This document shows, piece by piece, positions 1-7,136 of a stretch of DNA of 58,242 nt. The translations under genes were made by a program, and so were the position numbers. The notes beneath the pieces are model-generated. The model was given only the letters and a program-made list of their open reading frames with translations, ran no database searches and was not told the DNA's origin. The DNA is taken from positions 1-58,242 of the forward strand of contig CAYSID010000002.1 of NCBI GenBank assembly GCA_964431075.1. Direction: 5' to 3'. How positions within the stretch are numbered: position 1 is the first letter of the stretch; the number at the start of each line of letters is the position of its first letter. Source of the DNA: CAYHSW01 sp964431075 (GTDB lineage: Bacteria > Patescibacteriota > Microgenomatia > JAMCZE01).

Positions 1-585
1 CACCTTTTGAGTGACAAAACCCATACCCCGCCGCGGACTTTCATGGTTAAATAAAATACCGCAGGCAATATACATCTTGTAACTGTCACGATAAATACGT
101 GCTAGATTGTGGGCCAATAATTTAAACGAAGCATAGGGATTCGCTGGGTAGAAGGGAGTGGTTTCTGATTGGGGAATTTCCACAGGTTTCCCATACATTT
201 CCGAAGATGAAGCCTGATAGATTTTACATGGAATACCGACTTGTCTTACAGCGTCAAAAAGCCGCAACGGCCCATGTCCAGTGACTTCCAATGTCTGACT
301 GGTGGTACGCCAGGATTCGGCAACATGCGATTGAGCTCCAAGATTATAAATTTCGTCCGGTTGATTATTCTTTATTGCCTCAACAAGAGATACGGGATCG
401 GTCAAATCTCCCTTAACAAGTTTTATACTGGTTAGGAGGTGAGTAATATTGTTTGGTAGGTCATGAGAGCTTCGGCGGTAAAGCCCAATAACTTGGTAAT
501 TTTTTTTCAAAAGAAACTCAGAAAGATAAGCACCGTCTTGCCCGGTGATCCCGGTAATAATTGCCGTTTTTTTCTTGTTTGCCAC
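1..585 (-). CDS. gmd: GDP-mannose 4,6-dehydratase, 3' end outside window
   Basis: Converts GDP-mannose to GDP-4-keto-6-deoxymannose, the first step toward GDP-fucose/rhamnose-type sugars. The first 195 codons are present, starting at GTG 583-585. The N-terminal Rossmann motif reads TGITGQDGAYLSE, the SDR catalytic pair is in YASFK, and the family hallmark GILFNHESPRRG lies near the cut end. It is divergent from lon. The GTG start is chosen because a TATAAT box ends 6 nt upstream, as for many genes here; there is no Shine-Dalgarno site. The gene runs off the left edge. The family assignment is secure; the end product of the sugar pathway is not visible. Confidence 0.93.
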   Translation of the reverse strand, partial: MANKKKTAIITGITGQDGAYLSEFLLKKNYQVIGLYRRSSHDLPNNITHLLTSIKLVKGDLTDPVSLVEAIKNNQPDEIYNLGAQSHVAESWRTTSQTLEVTGHGPLRLFDAVRQVGIPCKIYQASSSEMYGKPVEIPQSETTPFYPANPYASFKLLAHNLARIYRDSYKMYIACGILFNHESPRRGMGFVTQKV

Positions 586-591
586 AGTTTT

Positions 592-619
592 ATTATAAGT
601 AATAATGGTGTAAAATCAA
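592..619 (-). promoter_or_regulatory. Promoter of gmd
   Basis: Reading leftward, TTGATT (614-619) is separated by 16 nt from TATAAT (592-597), and the GTG start follows after a 6-nt gap. This predicts a leaderless or nearly leaderless transcript. Confidence 0.6.
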
Positions 620-634
620 GATGTTAGTTTGGGC

Positions 635-668
635 TTGACAGTTAGCAAATGGGGTGATAGAGTGCTAG
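635..668 (+). promoter_or_regulatory. CIRCE-like HrcA operator and promoter of lon
   Basis: TTGACA at 635-640 is followed 17 nt later by TAGAGT (658-663), a plausible promoter. Overlapping it at 642-668 is TTAGCAAAT-N9-GAGTGCTAG. The CIRCE consensus is TTAGCACTC-N9-GAGTGCTAA, so the right half matches 8 of 9 and the left half 6 of 9, with the exact 9-nt spacer. CIRCE is bound by the heat-shock repressor HrcA and usually controls groESL and dnaK; here it would repress lon. hrcA itself is not in the window. Confidence 0.72.
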
Positions 669-698
669 GACGTACTGTTAGTTTAGTTAATTATTAAT

Positions 699-3098
699 AT
701 GGAAACAAAAATTATTCCGGTGTGCCCTTTACGGGATATGCCTATGTTTCCCCGAATGGAAACGGTGCTGTATTTTGGCCGGCCGAAAGCTGTGGCTGCC
801 ATTAAAGCGGCCTTCGAATCGGAAAAGCTCATTTTTGTGGTTTTTCAAAAAAATCTCCAAGCGGTTGACCCCACGCCTGAAGACTTGCACAAAGTTGGGG
901 TGGTTTGCCAAATAAAGCACGTTTTGTTTGAAGAAAACGGCGAGGTTTCAGTTTTGATTTCGGCCCTTTACCGGGCCAGAGTCGAGGCTTACCAAAGCTT
1001 TGATCATTTTCAAATTGCGACCGTCGTCCCTTTTAATGAGGAGATCAAGGCGACAGACGAAGACATTCTTCTTGGCAACCATATCGTGAATTTACTTTCG
1101 ACTGCCCTGCGGATCGGCAAGCCCTTCGACTTTTTGATTGTCATGCGGGTAATGTCCGGAATTACCCCCAACGAGCTAATCGACCTTGTCGCCCCGATGT
1201 TGGCGGAAAAAGGCGACGTCAAACAGCGAATCCTTGAAGAGTCAAGTCTTAAGCCCCGGCTAAATTTAATTATCGATTCCCTCACTAAAGAAATAAAGAA
1301 TTCCGAAGTGGAGAAAAGTTTAGCCATGAGAATGCAGCAGCAACTGGATAAAAACGCCAAGGAACACCTTTTAATGGAGAAGAAAAGGGCCATTGAGGAA
1401 GAGTTGGGAGAGGAAGATGACGAAAAATCAGAAGTTAAAGAATTCAAAGAGAAGCTGGCTAATTCCCAGGCTCCGGCAGGCGTCGTTAAAAAAGTGGAAA
1501 AGGAGATTAAGAAATTTGAAAAAATGAGCAACATGAATCCGGAGAAGGGATGGGTGCGCAATTGGCTGGAGTGGATATTGGACATGCCCTGGATCAAAGT
1601 TTCGCCTAATAACGCCGACATTAAACGGGCTGAAGAAATTCTTAATGAAGATCATTTTGGTCTGGAAAAAGTCAAGGAACGGGTAGTGGAGCATTTGGCT
1701 GTACTAAAGCTTCAGCATGAAAATTCCGAAAGCGAAGAAGATCTCCCGGCTGAGGAATCGTCCGCCAAGACGACTTTACCGGGAGCGAAATTGGCCAAGA
1801 AAAAACTGACCATGCCGACGATTTTGTGTTTTGTCGGGCCGCCGGGGGTAGGAAAAACCTCGATTGGCAAGTCCATTGCTAAGGCCTTGGGTAGAGAGTT
1901 TGTTCGGGTGTCGTTAGGCGGAGTCCGTGATGAAGCAGAAATCCGGGGCCACAGAAGAACATACGTCGGAGCCCTTCCCGGCCGGATTATCCAGGGAATG
2001 AAAGAGGCGGGGACAAAAAATCCTGTGTTTATGCTTGATGAAGTGGACAAACTGGGGGCGGATTTTCGCGGCGATCCCTCCGCCGCGCTTCTGGAGGCTC
2101 TTGATCCGGAACAAAACGTTGAGTTCACGGATCATTATTTGGATGTTCCCTTTGATCTGTCTCGGGTCATGTTTATTACCACCGCTAATTTATTGGATAC
2201 CATTCCTTCGGCCTTGCTTGACCGTTTGGAAGTGATTGAGTTTCCCGGTTACACGTTGGAAGAAAAGTTTCAAATTGCCAAAAAATATTTGTGGCCCAAA
2301 CAAAAAGAGATAAACGGCCTGAAGGGTAAGATGATCACTCTTGACGATGCCGCCTTGCGGGTTATTATTACCCGCTATACTTACGAAGCGGGGGTAAGAA
2401 ATTTAGAGCGGGAATGCGCCAGGATAATGCGTAAAATCGCCAAAAAAATTACTCAAGGAAAAATAACGGGGGATATTACCATTTCTGAAAGTGATTTACC
2501 GAGTTACCTCGGAGCCTTTAAATTTACCTCAACCGTTGCTGAACGCAAAGATGAGGTCGGGTTGGCCACGGGGTTATTTTGGAGTCAGGCGGGCGGAGGG
2601 ATTTTGTTAATTGAAGTAGCTATCATGCCAGGCAAGGGAACATTAACTTTGACCGGCCATTTGGGCGAAGTAATGCAGGAGTCGGCCCGGGCAGCTTTGT
2701 CCTATATTCGGTCGCACCACAAGGACCTTGGTCTTGACGCCAAGATATTTCAAAAAATTGATGTTCATATTCATGTCCCCGAAGGAGCGCGGCCAAAAGA
2801 CGGCCCATCGGCGGGGGTAGCCATAACGGCTGCTTTGGCCTCGGCTTTAACTAAGAGGCCGGTTAACCGGTTTGTGGGAATGACTGGGGAAGTGACTTTG
2901 CGCGGCCGGGTTTTGGAGATCGGAGGAGTCAAGGAAAAAATTGTCGGAGCTCATCTGGCCGGGATTAAAAAAATAATTCTGCCAAAACATAATAAGAAGG
3001 ACTTGGAAGAAATCCCCGAATATGTTACAAAGGATCTACAGTTTATTTTTGCCGAGTCGGTCGACGAGGTCTTAAAAGAAGCGCTGTTAGAAAAATGA
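699..3098 (+). CDS. lon: ATP-dependent Lon protease
   Basis: Cytoplasmic AAA+ serine protease degrading misfolded and regulatory proteins. The 799-residue protein has the full LonA layout: an N-terminal substrate-binding LON domain (about 1-200), a coiled-coil region rich in Glu/Lys, an AAA+ module with Walker A GPPGVGKT near residue 380, and a C-terminal protease domain with the nucleophile in PKDGPSAG (Ser about 704) and the Lys in GGVKEK (about 745). An acidic stretch just before the AAA+ core (about 345-365) is longer than usual. No Shine-Dalgarno is seen in the roughly 30-nt leader. The stop overlaps the next start (ATGA), so it heads a small operon. Confidence 0.98.
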   Translation: METKIIPVCPLRDMPMFPRMETVLYFGRPKAVAAIKAAFESEKLIFVVFQKNLQAVDPTPEDLHKVGVVCQIKHVLFEENGEVSVLISALYRARVEAYQSFDHFQIATVVPFNEEIKATDEDILLGNHIVNLLSTALRIGKPFDFLIVMRVMSGITPNELIDLVAPMLAEKGDVKQRILEESSLKPRLNLIIDSLTKEIKNSEVEKSLAMRMQQQLDKNAKEHLLMEKKRAIEEELGEEDDEKSEVKEFKEKLANSQAPAGVVKKVEKEIKKFEKMSNMNPEKGWVRNWLEWILDMPWIKVSPNNADIKRAEEILNEDHFGLEKVKERVVEHLAVLKLQHENSESEEDLPAEESSAKTTLPGAKLAKKKLTMPTILCFVGPPGVGKTSIGKSIAKALGREFVRVSLGGVRDEAEIRGHRRTYVGALPGRIIQGMKEAGTKNPVFMLDEVDKLGADFRGDPSAALLEALDPEQNVEFTDHYLDVPFDLSRVMFITTANLLDTIPSALLDRLEVIEFPGYTLEEKFQIAKKYLWPKQKEINGLKGKMITLDDAALRVIITRYTYEAGVRNLERECARIMRKIAKKITQGKITGDITISESDLPSYLGAFKFTSTVAERKDEVGLATGLFWSQAGGGILLIEVAIMPGKGTLTLTGHLGEVMQESARAALSYIRSHHKDLGLDAKIFQKIDVHIHVPEGARPKDGPSAGVAITAALASALTKRPVNRFVGMTGEVTLRGRVLEIGGVKEKIVGAHLAGIKKIILPKHNKKDLEEIPEYVTKDLQFIFAESVDEVLKEALLEK

Positions 3099-3415
3099 GC
3101 GAAAAAATTACCGGCTATTTGTTATTAATAATTGGCGTGGGAATTATTATTCTTGCCCTGCTAAACGGGTACGGGATTTTTTCGGGGGTCCTTGATCCCG
3201 TGCAGTTTTTTAATTTCTCTCCAATGTCTATTGATTTGGGACAAACCAAACAGGAATTGTTTTCCGGCCAGGATCTGTCTCAATCAACCAATTTCTTTTT
3301 GCATTTAATTTTGCTGGGCTTTTTTGCCAACATCGGTTTCAAACTTGCCACTCTCGGCGTCCAACTTTTACGGCCAATAAAAATCGAGGTTAAGGATAAT
3401 AAGGTTATCCAATAA
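3095..3415 (+). CDS. Hypothetical two-helix membrane protein
   Basis: 106 residues with two predicted membrane helices, one at the N-terminus (about 7-26) and one around 65-90, joined by a polar loop. The C-terminus is short and charged. Its ATG overlaps the lon stop by 4 nt, so it is translationally coupled to lon and probably shares its heat-shock control. The family is not recognised; co-expression with Lon makes a role in membrane protein quality control possible, but that is only inference. Confidence 0.75.
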   Translation: MSEKITGYLLLIIGVGIIILALLNGYGIFSGVLDPVQFFNFSPMSIDLGQTKQELFSGQDLSQSTNFFLHLILLGFFANIGFKLATLGVQLLRPIKIEVKDNKVIQ

Positions 3416-3416
3416 C

Positions 3417-3830
3417 ATGGATCCACAGGAAGAAGATATCAAAAATCAGGCAGAAGAAATTGTGACCATTACGAATTTGGTGCAGACTTATATGGGGGCG
3501 GCGGCTCGGTTAAAAAATGAACTGCTGGAGAATAAGGAGGTCTTGGAGGACACGTTCGCTAACGATGCACGGTACATGGAAGTCAACGAGAAAGTCAAGT
3601 CCGCGGCTAAAGAGAAGAAACAGATCAAGGCGGAATTATTAAAAAATCCCCAAGCCTTGGCTTTGTCCCAGAAGATAAAAGACCTGTCGCAGGAACTTAA
3701 AGAAGCCCAACAGATGTTATCGGGCTACCTTGGCGATTACCAACGCTTAACGGCGGCCACCGAGATTGAAGACGCCGAAGGCCACTTGATGCGAATTATT
3801 ACTTTGACGAAATTAGTCCGATCAAAATAA
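3417..3830 (+). CDS. Hypothetical coiled-coil protein
   Basis: 137 residues, almost entirely helical and rich in Lys, Glu and Gln, with heptad-like spacing through about residues 15-120, so probably a soluble coiled coil. No catalytic motif is visible. It starts one nucleotide after the preceding stop, placing it as the third gene of the lon operon. Its last 32 nt overlap the convergent ZIP transporter gene. The length of the open frame and the tight spacing support a real gene; function unknown. Confidence 0.72.
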   Translation: MDPQEEDIKNQAEEIVTITNLVQTYMGAAARLKNELLENKEVLEDTFANDARYMEVNEKVKSAAKEKKQIKAELLKNPQALALSQKIKDLSQELKEAQQMLSGYLGDYQRLTAATEIEDAEGHLMRIITLTKLVRSK

Positions 3831-4542
3831 TCCCCAAACCAAAAAAGAACAACTGTTTGGCGGTTTTGTTTTTGTCCGGGCAACAGGCGTTTAGCTCCGG
3901 AGTAAGATCGGCAAGGGTAATGTAGAGAAAATTACCGGCAGCGAAGGCCAATAAACCAGTATTTAGTATCTGGAATCTAGTATTTAGGGAATAGGTAAAA
4001 ACCGCTCCCAATAGCGCGAAACAGGCGGAGAGAATATTTAGAAGTAAAGTTTGCCGCTTGGAGGCACCGTGAGAAAGCAGAATTCCGAAATCAACCAGTT
4101 CATGGGGAATTTCGTGCAGAAAAACCGCTAAAGAGGTCGTCATTCCAAGAGCCGGGCTGGCTATAAATGCCGCGGCAATAGCCACTCCGTCCAAAAAATT
4201 GTGAACCGAATCCCCAATTGTGATTAACCAAACAGCGGGTCTCACTTTATTATGGGGTTCGTGATGATGGTGGTACCAGAGCAGGGTTTTTTCCAACAGA
4301 AACAAGGCTAAAACTCCGGCAAAGAACCATAAAGAAAATACCCGAACGCTTGCCATTTCGGTGATGGCTTCGGGGATCAAATCAAAAAAGGCGGTGGCCA
4401 AAAGAGCTCCGGCGGCAAAAGCGATTATCACCTGAGTTCTCTCATGATCAAATTCTCCTTTATGCTTAGTCAACAACAGCACGCCCCCGGCGAGGGATAG
4501 AATGCTGGCGGCAAAAACTGCTAAAAGGATAAAGATCAACAC
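3799..4542 (-). CDS. ZIP family divalent metal transporter
   Basis: Inner-membrane metal-ion transporter (zinc or another divalent cation). About eight hydrophobic helices; the ZIP signature is in helix IV, DSVHNFLDGVAIA, and helix V, HEIPHELVDFGILLSHG, with the metal-binding His and Glu/Asp in place. A His-rich cytoplasmic loop (WYHHHHEPH) precedes the signature, as is common in the family. Two GTG codons lie in tandem; the second (4540-4542) is 6 nt from a TAAAAT box and is preferred. A 30-bp tandem of TAGTATTTAG/CTAG-like units lies in frame near residue 190. Convergent with the preceding gene. Confidence 0.93.
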   Translation of the reverse strand: MLIFILLAVFAASILSLAGGVLLLTKHKGEFDHERTQVIIAFAAGALLATAFFDLIPEAITEMASVRVFSLWFFAGVLALFLLEKTLLWYHHHHEPHNKVRPAVWLITIGDSVHNFLDGVAIAAAFIASPALGMTTSLAVFLHEIPHELVDFGILLSHGASKRQTLLLNILSACFALLGAVFTYSLNTRFQILNTGLLAFAAGNFLYITLADLTPELNACCPDKNKTAKQLFFFGLGIILIGLISSK

Positions 4543-4555
4543 CACTATATTTTAA

Positions 4556-4690
4556 CAGATATTACTTGAAAACCAGTGGAAAGCACATTACGATAGTGAT
4601 GACGAGTCAGATGCCGAAGTTTATAAAATGATGGAAGAAACTTTCAACGACAAAATAAAGGCGATCTTTGACACACAGACTTTCTTGTAA
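4556..4690 (+). pseudogene. Start-less 44-codon open frame, possible gene remnant
   Basis: The frame is open from a TAA at 4553 to a TAA at 4688-4690 and reads as a plausible hydrophilic helical protein tail (DSDDESDAEVYKMMEE in the middle) but has no usable start codon before two late ATGs. It could be the 3' end of a lost gene, or chance. It lies in the gap between the ZIP gene and mscL. No family recognised. Confidence 0.25.
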
Positions 4691-4742
4691 AATTTAAGTC
4701 CTTGTAAAGTGTCTAATTATTTTTAGATCGGAGGTGAGAACA

Positions 4743-5042
4743 ATGAGAGGATTTGTAGATTTTATAAGGGAACAGGGCGTGGTAGGACTGGCTGTGGGTT
4801 TTATTTTAGGCGGGGCTGTTTCAAAACTGGTTGCCTCGTTAGTAGCTGATATCATTAATCCATTTTTAGGCCTAGTTTTAGGGGCGGCGGGGAATCTTAA
4901 TGATGCATATTTAATAATTGGCTCGGCCAAAGTTATGTTTGGCAGTTTTGTGGCGACGGTGATTGACTTTTTAGTCGTTGCCTTGGTCGTCTATTATGGG
5001 GTAAAATTACTAAAGCTTGACCGGTTGGACAAGAAGAAGTAA
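4743..5042 (+). CDS. mscL: Large-conductance mechanosensitive channel MscL
   Basis: Pentameric inner-membrane channel that opens under hypo-osmotic shock. 99 residues with the N-terminal amphipathic helix (RGFVDFIREQGVVGLAVGFI), the gate helix with its Gly/Ala-rich face, a very short periplasmic loop, TM2, and a Lys-rich cytoplasmic tail. It is shorter than E. coli MscL (136 residues), mainly in the loop and C-terminal helix. The ATG at 4743 is chosen because a strong GGAGGTGAG site lies 4 nt upstream; a GTG at 4734 is inside that site. Its stop overlaps the next start by 1 nt. Confidence 0.92.
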   Translation: MRGFVDFIREQGVVGLAVGFILGGAVSKLVASLVADIINPFLGLVLGAAGNLNDAYLIIGSAKVMFGSFVATVIDFLVVALVVYYGVKLLKLDRLDKKK

Positions 5043-5785
5043 TGAAGAAGATATTTGTGGGGCTGGTTATATTAATAATTTTGATTGCCGGGGTCGGTGG
5101 CTATTTTATTTTGTTTGCCGGCAAGCCAAAAGATTTGGGAATTCGTTACACCGAAGATGACAGGACATCGGCGCGGGCTAAAAGTAAAATTGAATATGAA
5201 GCCTTACCGGAGACTACGCCGGTGACGGAAAGTATCCAGCGGTTTGGTACTCGCGAGGTAACGGCAGAATTTTCCTCGGCGGAAGTAACGGCTCTTATGA
5301 ATAACCGTCCGTGGCGATTTTGGCCCTATGCTAATGTTCAAGTAAAACTTAACGGTGATGGTTCCGGAGAAATTTCCGGTACCCTGATAAAGGATAGGCT
5401 TCCCGGCTATTTAACCTTTATTGGCGTTCCACAAGAAGCAGCTGATTTTATTATAAAATTTCTGCCGGCCAATCCCAGTTTTTATTTAAAAATTGTGGCT
5501 TCGGTGGAAAATAATCAAGTGGCCCTTTTTGATCCCAAAGCTCTGGAAGTAAATGGTCTGCCATTACCGGTTGGCCAGCTGTTATCTTTTATAAGGCCGG
5601 CCTACGCTGCCGATTCTGACATGTTGTCAGATCTTTCAAAAGTTAAAAACAAAAAATCGCTAATTATCAGTTTTATAAATAAACATCTAAACAAGAAAGG
5701 GTTTTTCGCTAAAAGGGCCTACGTTGCCGAAAATAAACTTATTTTTGACGGAAATCTTGTGGAAAAGGAAGCCACCCTTCGCTAA
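5042..5785 (+). CDS. Hypothetical membrane-anchored extracytoplasmic protein
   Basis: 247 residues: an N-terminal membrane anchor (about 4-26) and a soluble outer domain. No catalytic motif or family was recognised. The central part alternates polar and hydrophobic residues, suggesting beta structure. Its ATG overlaps the mscL stop (TAATG), so the two are probably co-translated. The 3' end overlaps the convergent alkyltransferase-like gene by 47 nt. Confidence 0.78.
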   Translation: MKKIFVGLVILIILIAGVGGYFILFAGKPKDLGIRYTEDDRTSARAKSKIEYEALPETTPVTESIQRFGTREVTAEFSSAEVTALMNNRPWRFWPYANVQVKLNGDGSGEISGTLIKDRLPGYLTFIGVPQEAADFIIKFLPANPSFYLKIVASVENNQVALFDPKALEVNGLPLPVGQLLSFIRPAYAADSDMLSDLSKVKNKKSLIISFINKHLNKKGFFAKRAYVAENKLIFDGNLVEKEATLR

Positions 5786-6023
5786 GAAGCAGTTTTAGTT
5801 TCCCTTTTGATCCTCCGGTTCCGGAATAACCGCCAACGGATCCGTCAGACTTGATTACCCGGTGGCAGGGGACGCGGGGGGCAAACGGATTGGTTTTCAT
5901 AAAATAGCCCACCGCTCGTGCCGCTTTTGGCTTCCCCGCGGCGGTTGCCACTTCTTTATAGCTCATCACCGACCCTTTGGGGATCTTCGTGACCACGTCA
6001 TAGACTTTATCTCTAAAGGTCAT
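5739..6023 (-). CDS. O6-alkylguanine-DNA alkyltransferase-like protein (C-terminal domain only)
   Basis: 94 residues covering only the DNA-binding/active-site domain of Ogt/MGMT. The acceptor motif PCHRVI is intact, so Cys alkyl transfer is possible, unlike ATL proteins where Cys is replaced. KIPKGSVMSYKEVA and GYSGTGG match the recognition helix and following loop. The frame is open further upstream, but that extension crosses tRNA-Gln and is not protein-like; ATG 6021-6023 gives the right family start (MTFRDKVYDVV). A TATAAT lies 9 nt upstream. Likely role: repair of O6-alkylguanine, or flagging it for excision. Confidence 0.9.
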   Translation of the reverse strand: MTFRDKVYDVVTKIPKGSVMSYKEVATAAGKPKAARAVGYFMKTNPFAPRVPCHRVIKSDGSVGGYSGTGGSKGKLKLLLSEGWLPFPQDFRQK

Positions 6024-6028
6024 TGGGG

Positions 6029-6038
6029 TATAATTATA
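6029..6038. promoter_or_regulatory. Shared palindromic -10 box (alkyltransferase gene / tRNA-Gln)
   Basis: The 10-bp palindrome TATAATTATA contains a perfect TATAAT on each strand. On the + strand (6029-6034) it is 10 nt before tRNA-Gln; on the - strand (6033-6038) it is 9 nt before the alkyltransferase ATG. No strong -35 is seen on either side. Confidence 0.55.
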
Positions 6039-6044
6039 ACGTAT

Positions 6045-6115
6045 TCCGGCGTCGTATAACGGTAGTACCTTGGACTCTGAATCCAAGTATCTTCGTTCGA
6101 ATCGAAGCGCCGGAG
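6045..6115 (+). tRNA. tRNA-Gln (CTG)
   Basis: Cloverleaf: acceptor TCCGGCG (6045-6051) with CGCCGGA (6108-6114); D arm with GG; anticodon arm TTGGA-CTCTGAA-TCCAA, giving anticodon CTG; T arm with TTCGAAT; discriminator G at 6115. CCA is not encoded. A -10 box lies 10 nt upstream. Confidence 0.93.
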
Positions 6116-6129
6116 CATAACAAAGGGCT

Positions 6130-6158
6130 AATTTAATTATGGCAGATTCGCCATAGTT
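6130..6158. repeat. Imperfect palindrome after tRNA-Gln
   Basis: TTAATTATGGC-agattc-GCCATAGTTAA forms an 11-bp stem with one mismatch and a 6-nt loop. It is not followed by a T-run, so a terminator is unlikely. It may be a structural 3' boundary of the tRNA transcript or a dispersed palindrome. Confidence 0.4.
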
Positions 6159-6169
6159 AAAATCTTTAG

Positions 6170-6421
6170 ATGGATTATTTAGTTTACATTCTTCGGACTT
6201 CGAAAAGCACGTTATATGTTGGGCAGACAAATAATTTAGAAAAAAGACTTTTGGAACATAAAGCAAAATCTTCTAAGGGTTCAAAATATATGAACGCCTT
6301 TGCGGATTTTAAATTAGTTTACACGGAAAAGTTTATGTCCAGAAGTGAAGCCATGAAACGAGAATATGCTATTAAACAATTAACTAAAAAACAAAAAGAA
6401 GAATTGGCGTATACTAAATGA
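6170..6421 (+). CDS. GIY-YIG nuclease domain protein (YhbQ-like)
   Basis: 83 residues forming a single GIY-YIG domain: VYILRTS and LYVGQTNNLEKRLLEH carry the GIY-YIG-type beta-hairpin (here VYI...YVG), the conserved Arg and the His. The C-terminal part with EAMKREYAIKQLTKKQKEEL matches the usual lysine-rich helix. Such stand-alone domains are common in CPR genomes and are thought to be structure-specific nucleases, but substrates are unknown. It overlaps the next gene by 4 nt. A second, dead copy of the family is at 12515-12781. Confidence 0.9.
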   Translation: MDYLVYILRTSKSTLYVGQTNNLEKRLLEHKAKSSKGSKYMNAFADFKLVYTEKFMSRSEAMKREYAIKQLTKKQKEELAYTK

Positions 6422-6612
6422 ATATGGAAAACATAATTGCAAATTTGAGTTTGGTTCTAATCCCTTTAGCAATTTTTGATGTTGTGATGAGGGGGGTTGC
6501 TTTGTGGCAGGCGGCGCAAAACAAACAACGCAACTGGTTTATTGCGTTGTTGATTGTCAATTCTCTCGGAATTCTCCCTCTTGTTTATTTAAAATTCTTC
6601 CAGAAAAAATAA
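6418..6612 (+). CDS. DUF5652-like small membrane protein
   Basis: 64 residues with two membrane helices (about 8-27 and 39-58) separated by a short polar turn containing WQAAQNKQRNWF. This arrangement fits DUF5652, a family common in CPR genomes and without known function. The ATG overlaps the GIY-YIG stop (ATGA), so the two are co-translated. A GC-rich hairpin follows the stop. Confidence 0.75.
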   Translation: MNMENIIANLSLVLIPLAIFDVVMRGVALWQAAQNKQRNWFIALLIVNSLGILPLVYLKFFQKK

Positions 6613-6615
6613 AAC

Positions 6616-6645
6616 CAAAACCCCCGCTTGGGGCGGGGGAGAGTT
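6616..6645. terminator. Bidirectional intrinsic terminator
   Basis: CCCCCGC (6621-6627) pairs with GCGGGGG (6633-6639) around a 5-nt loop, with an A-rich stretch before and GAGTTTT after. It lies between convergent genes and could end transcription from both sides. Confidence 0.65.
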
Positions 6646-6665
6646 TTGACCGGCTGCGGAAATGG

Positions 6666-7079
6666 TTAGCGGGTTTGCCCCTTAAACTCCGGATTGATTT
6701 GCACGCTTTGGGCGGCGACTGATCCATCGGCGTTTGTTTGACCAAAAACCGCAACTGTCGCCCCGGTTATTAAATCGGCCGCACTGGCTGTGGCGGCCTT
6801 ATTAATGGCTGTCGTTGGCGACAACATGACAATTTTTGAACTGCCATTGTTTAATTTTACAGTAATGGTGTTGTCACCGACGGCAATTATTTCTCCGGCC
6901 ACCGGTCGGAAACCGTTTCCCATCATCCGGTTGCCATTATTACTTTGGTTTACCATTAATTGGCGGTTGACAAAAGCGGGCCTTTGATTTTCCTGATATT
7001 TCATCCCGCCAAAAAAACCAGTCCCGGCGCCAATAATTAGCGTTAAAACGGCAATTATTATTAAATTTGTGTTTTTCAT
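6666..7079 (-). CDS. Secreted DUF5666-like protein
   Basis: 137 residues: N-terminal signal anchor (about 5-25), an Asn/Met-rich linker, then a small beta domain (about 60-130) with AVGDNTITVKLNNGSSK and GATVAVFGQTNADGS, resembling DUF5666/OB-type repeats found next to MacAB-like exporters. It follows the ABC permease but has its own upstream region with the TTCAG-N6-TTCAG operator also found before the response regulator gene, plus a GTAGGTGA ribosome site. It may be an envelope-stress effector or ligand-binding partner of the exporter; this is inferred from context only. Confidence 0.75.
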   Translation of the reverse strand: MKNTNLIIIAVLTLIIGAGTGFFGGMKYQENQRPAFVNRQLMVNQSNNGNRMMGNGFRPVAGEIIAVGDNTITVKLNNGSSKIVMLSPTTAINKAATASAADLITGATVAVFGQTNADGSVAAQSVQINPEFKGQTR

Positions 7080-7099
7080 ATTTTCACCTACTCTCTTTT

Positions 7100-7134
7100 G
7101 TTATACTACACAGTTTTACTGAATTGTTACTGAA
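7100..7134 (-). promoter_or_regulatory. Response-regulator operator and promoter of the secreted gene
   Basis: Read leftward, TTCAG-N6-TTCAG (7119-7134) is an 11-bp-period direct repeat as expected for an OmpR-family dimer. About 10 bp downstream lies a -10 candidate (TAGTAT 7103-7108 or TATAAC 7100-7105). No good -35 exists, consistent with activator dependence. The same repeat precedes the response regulator gene. Confidence 0.6.
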
Positions 7135-7136
7135 TT

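Noticed and set aside
241..435. Small ORF on the + strand opposite gmd
   Set aside because: Shadow of the gmd coding strand; not protein-like.
1010..1694. Leftward ORFs opposite lon
   Set aside because: Ser/Phe-rich shadow frames of a well-defined gene.
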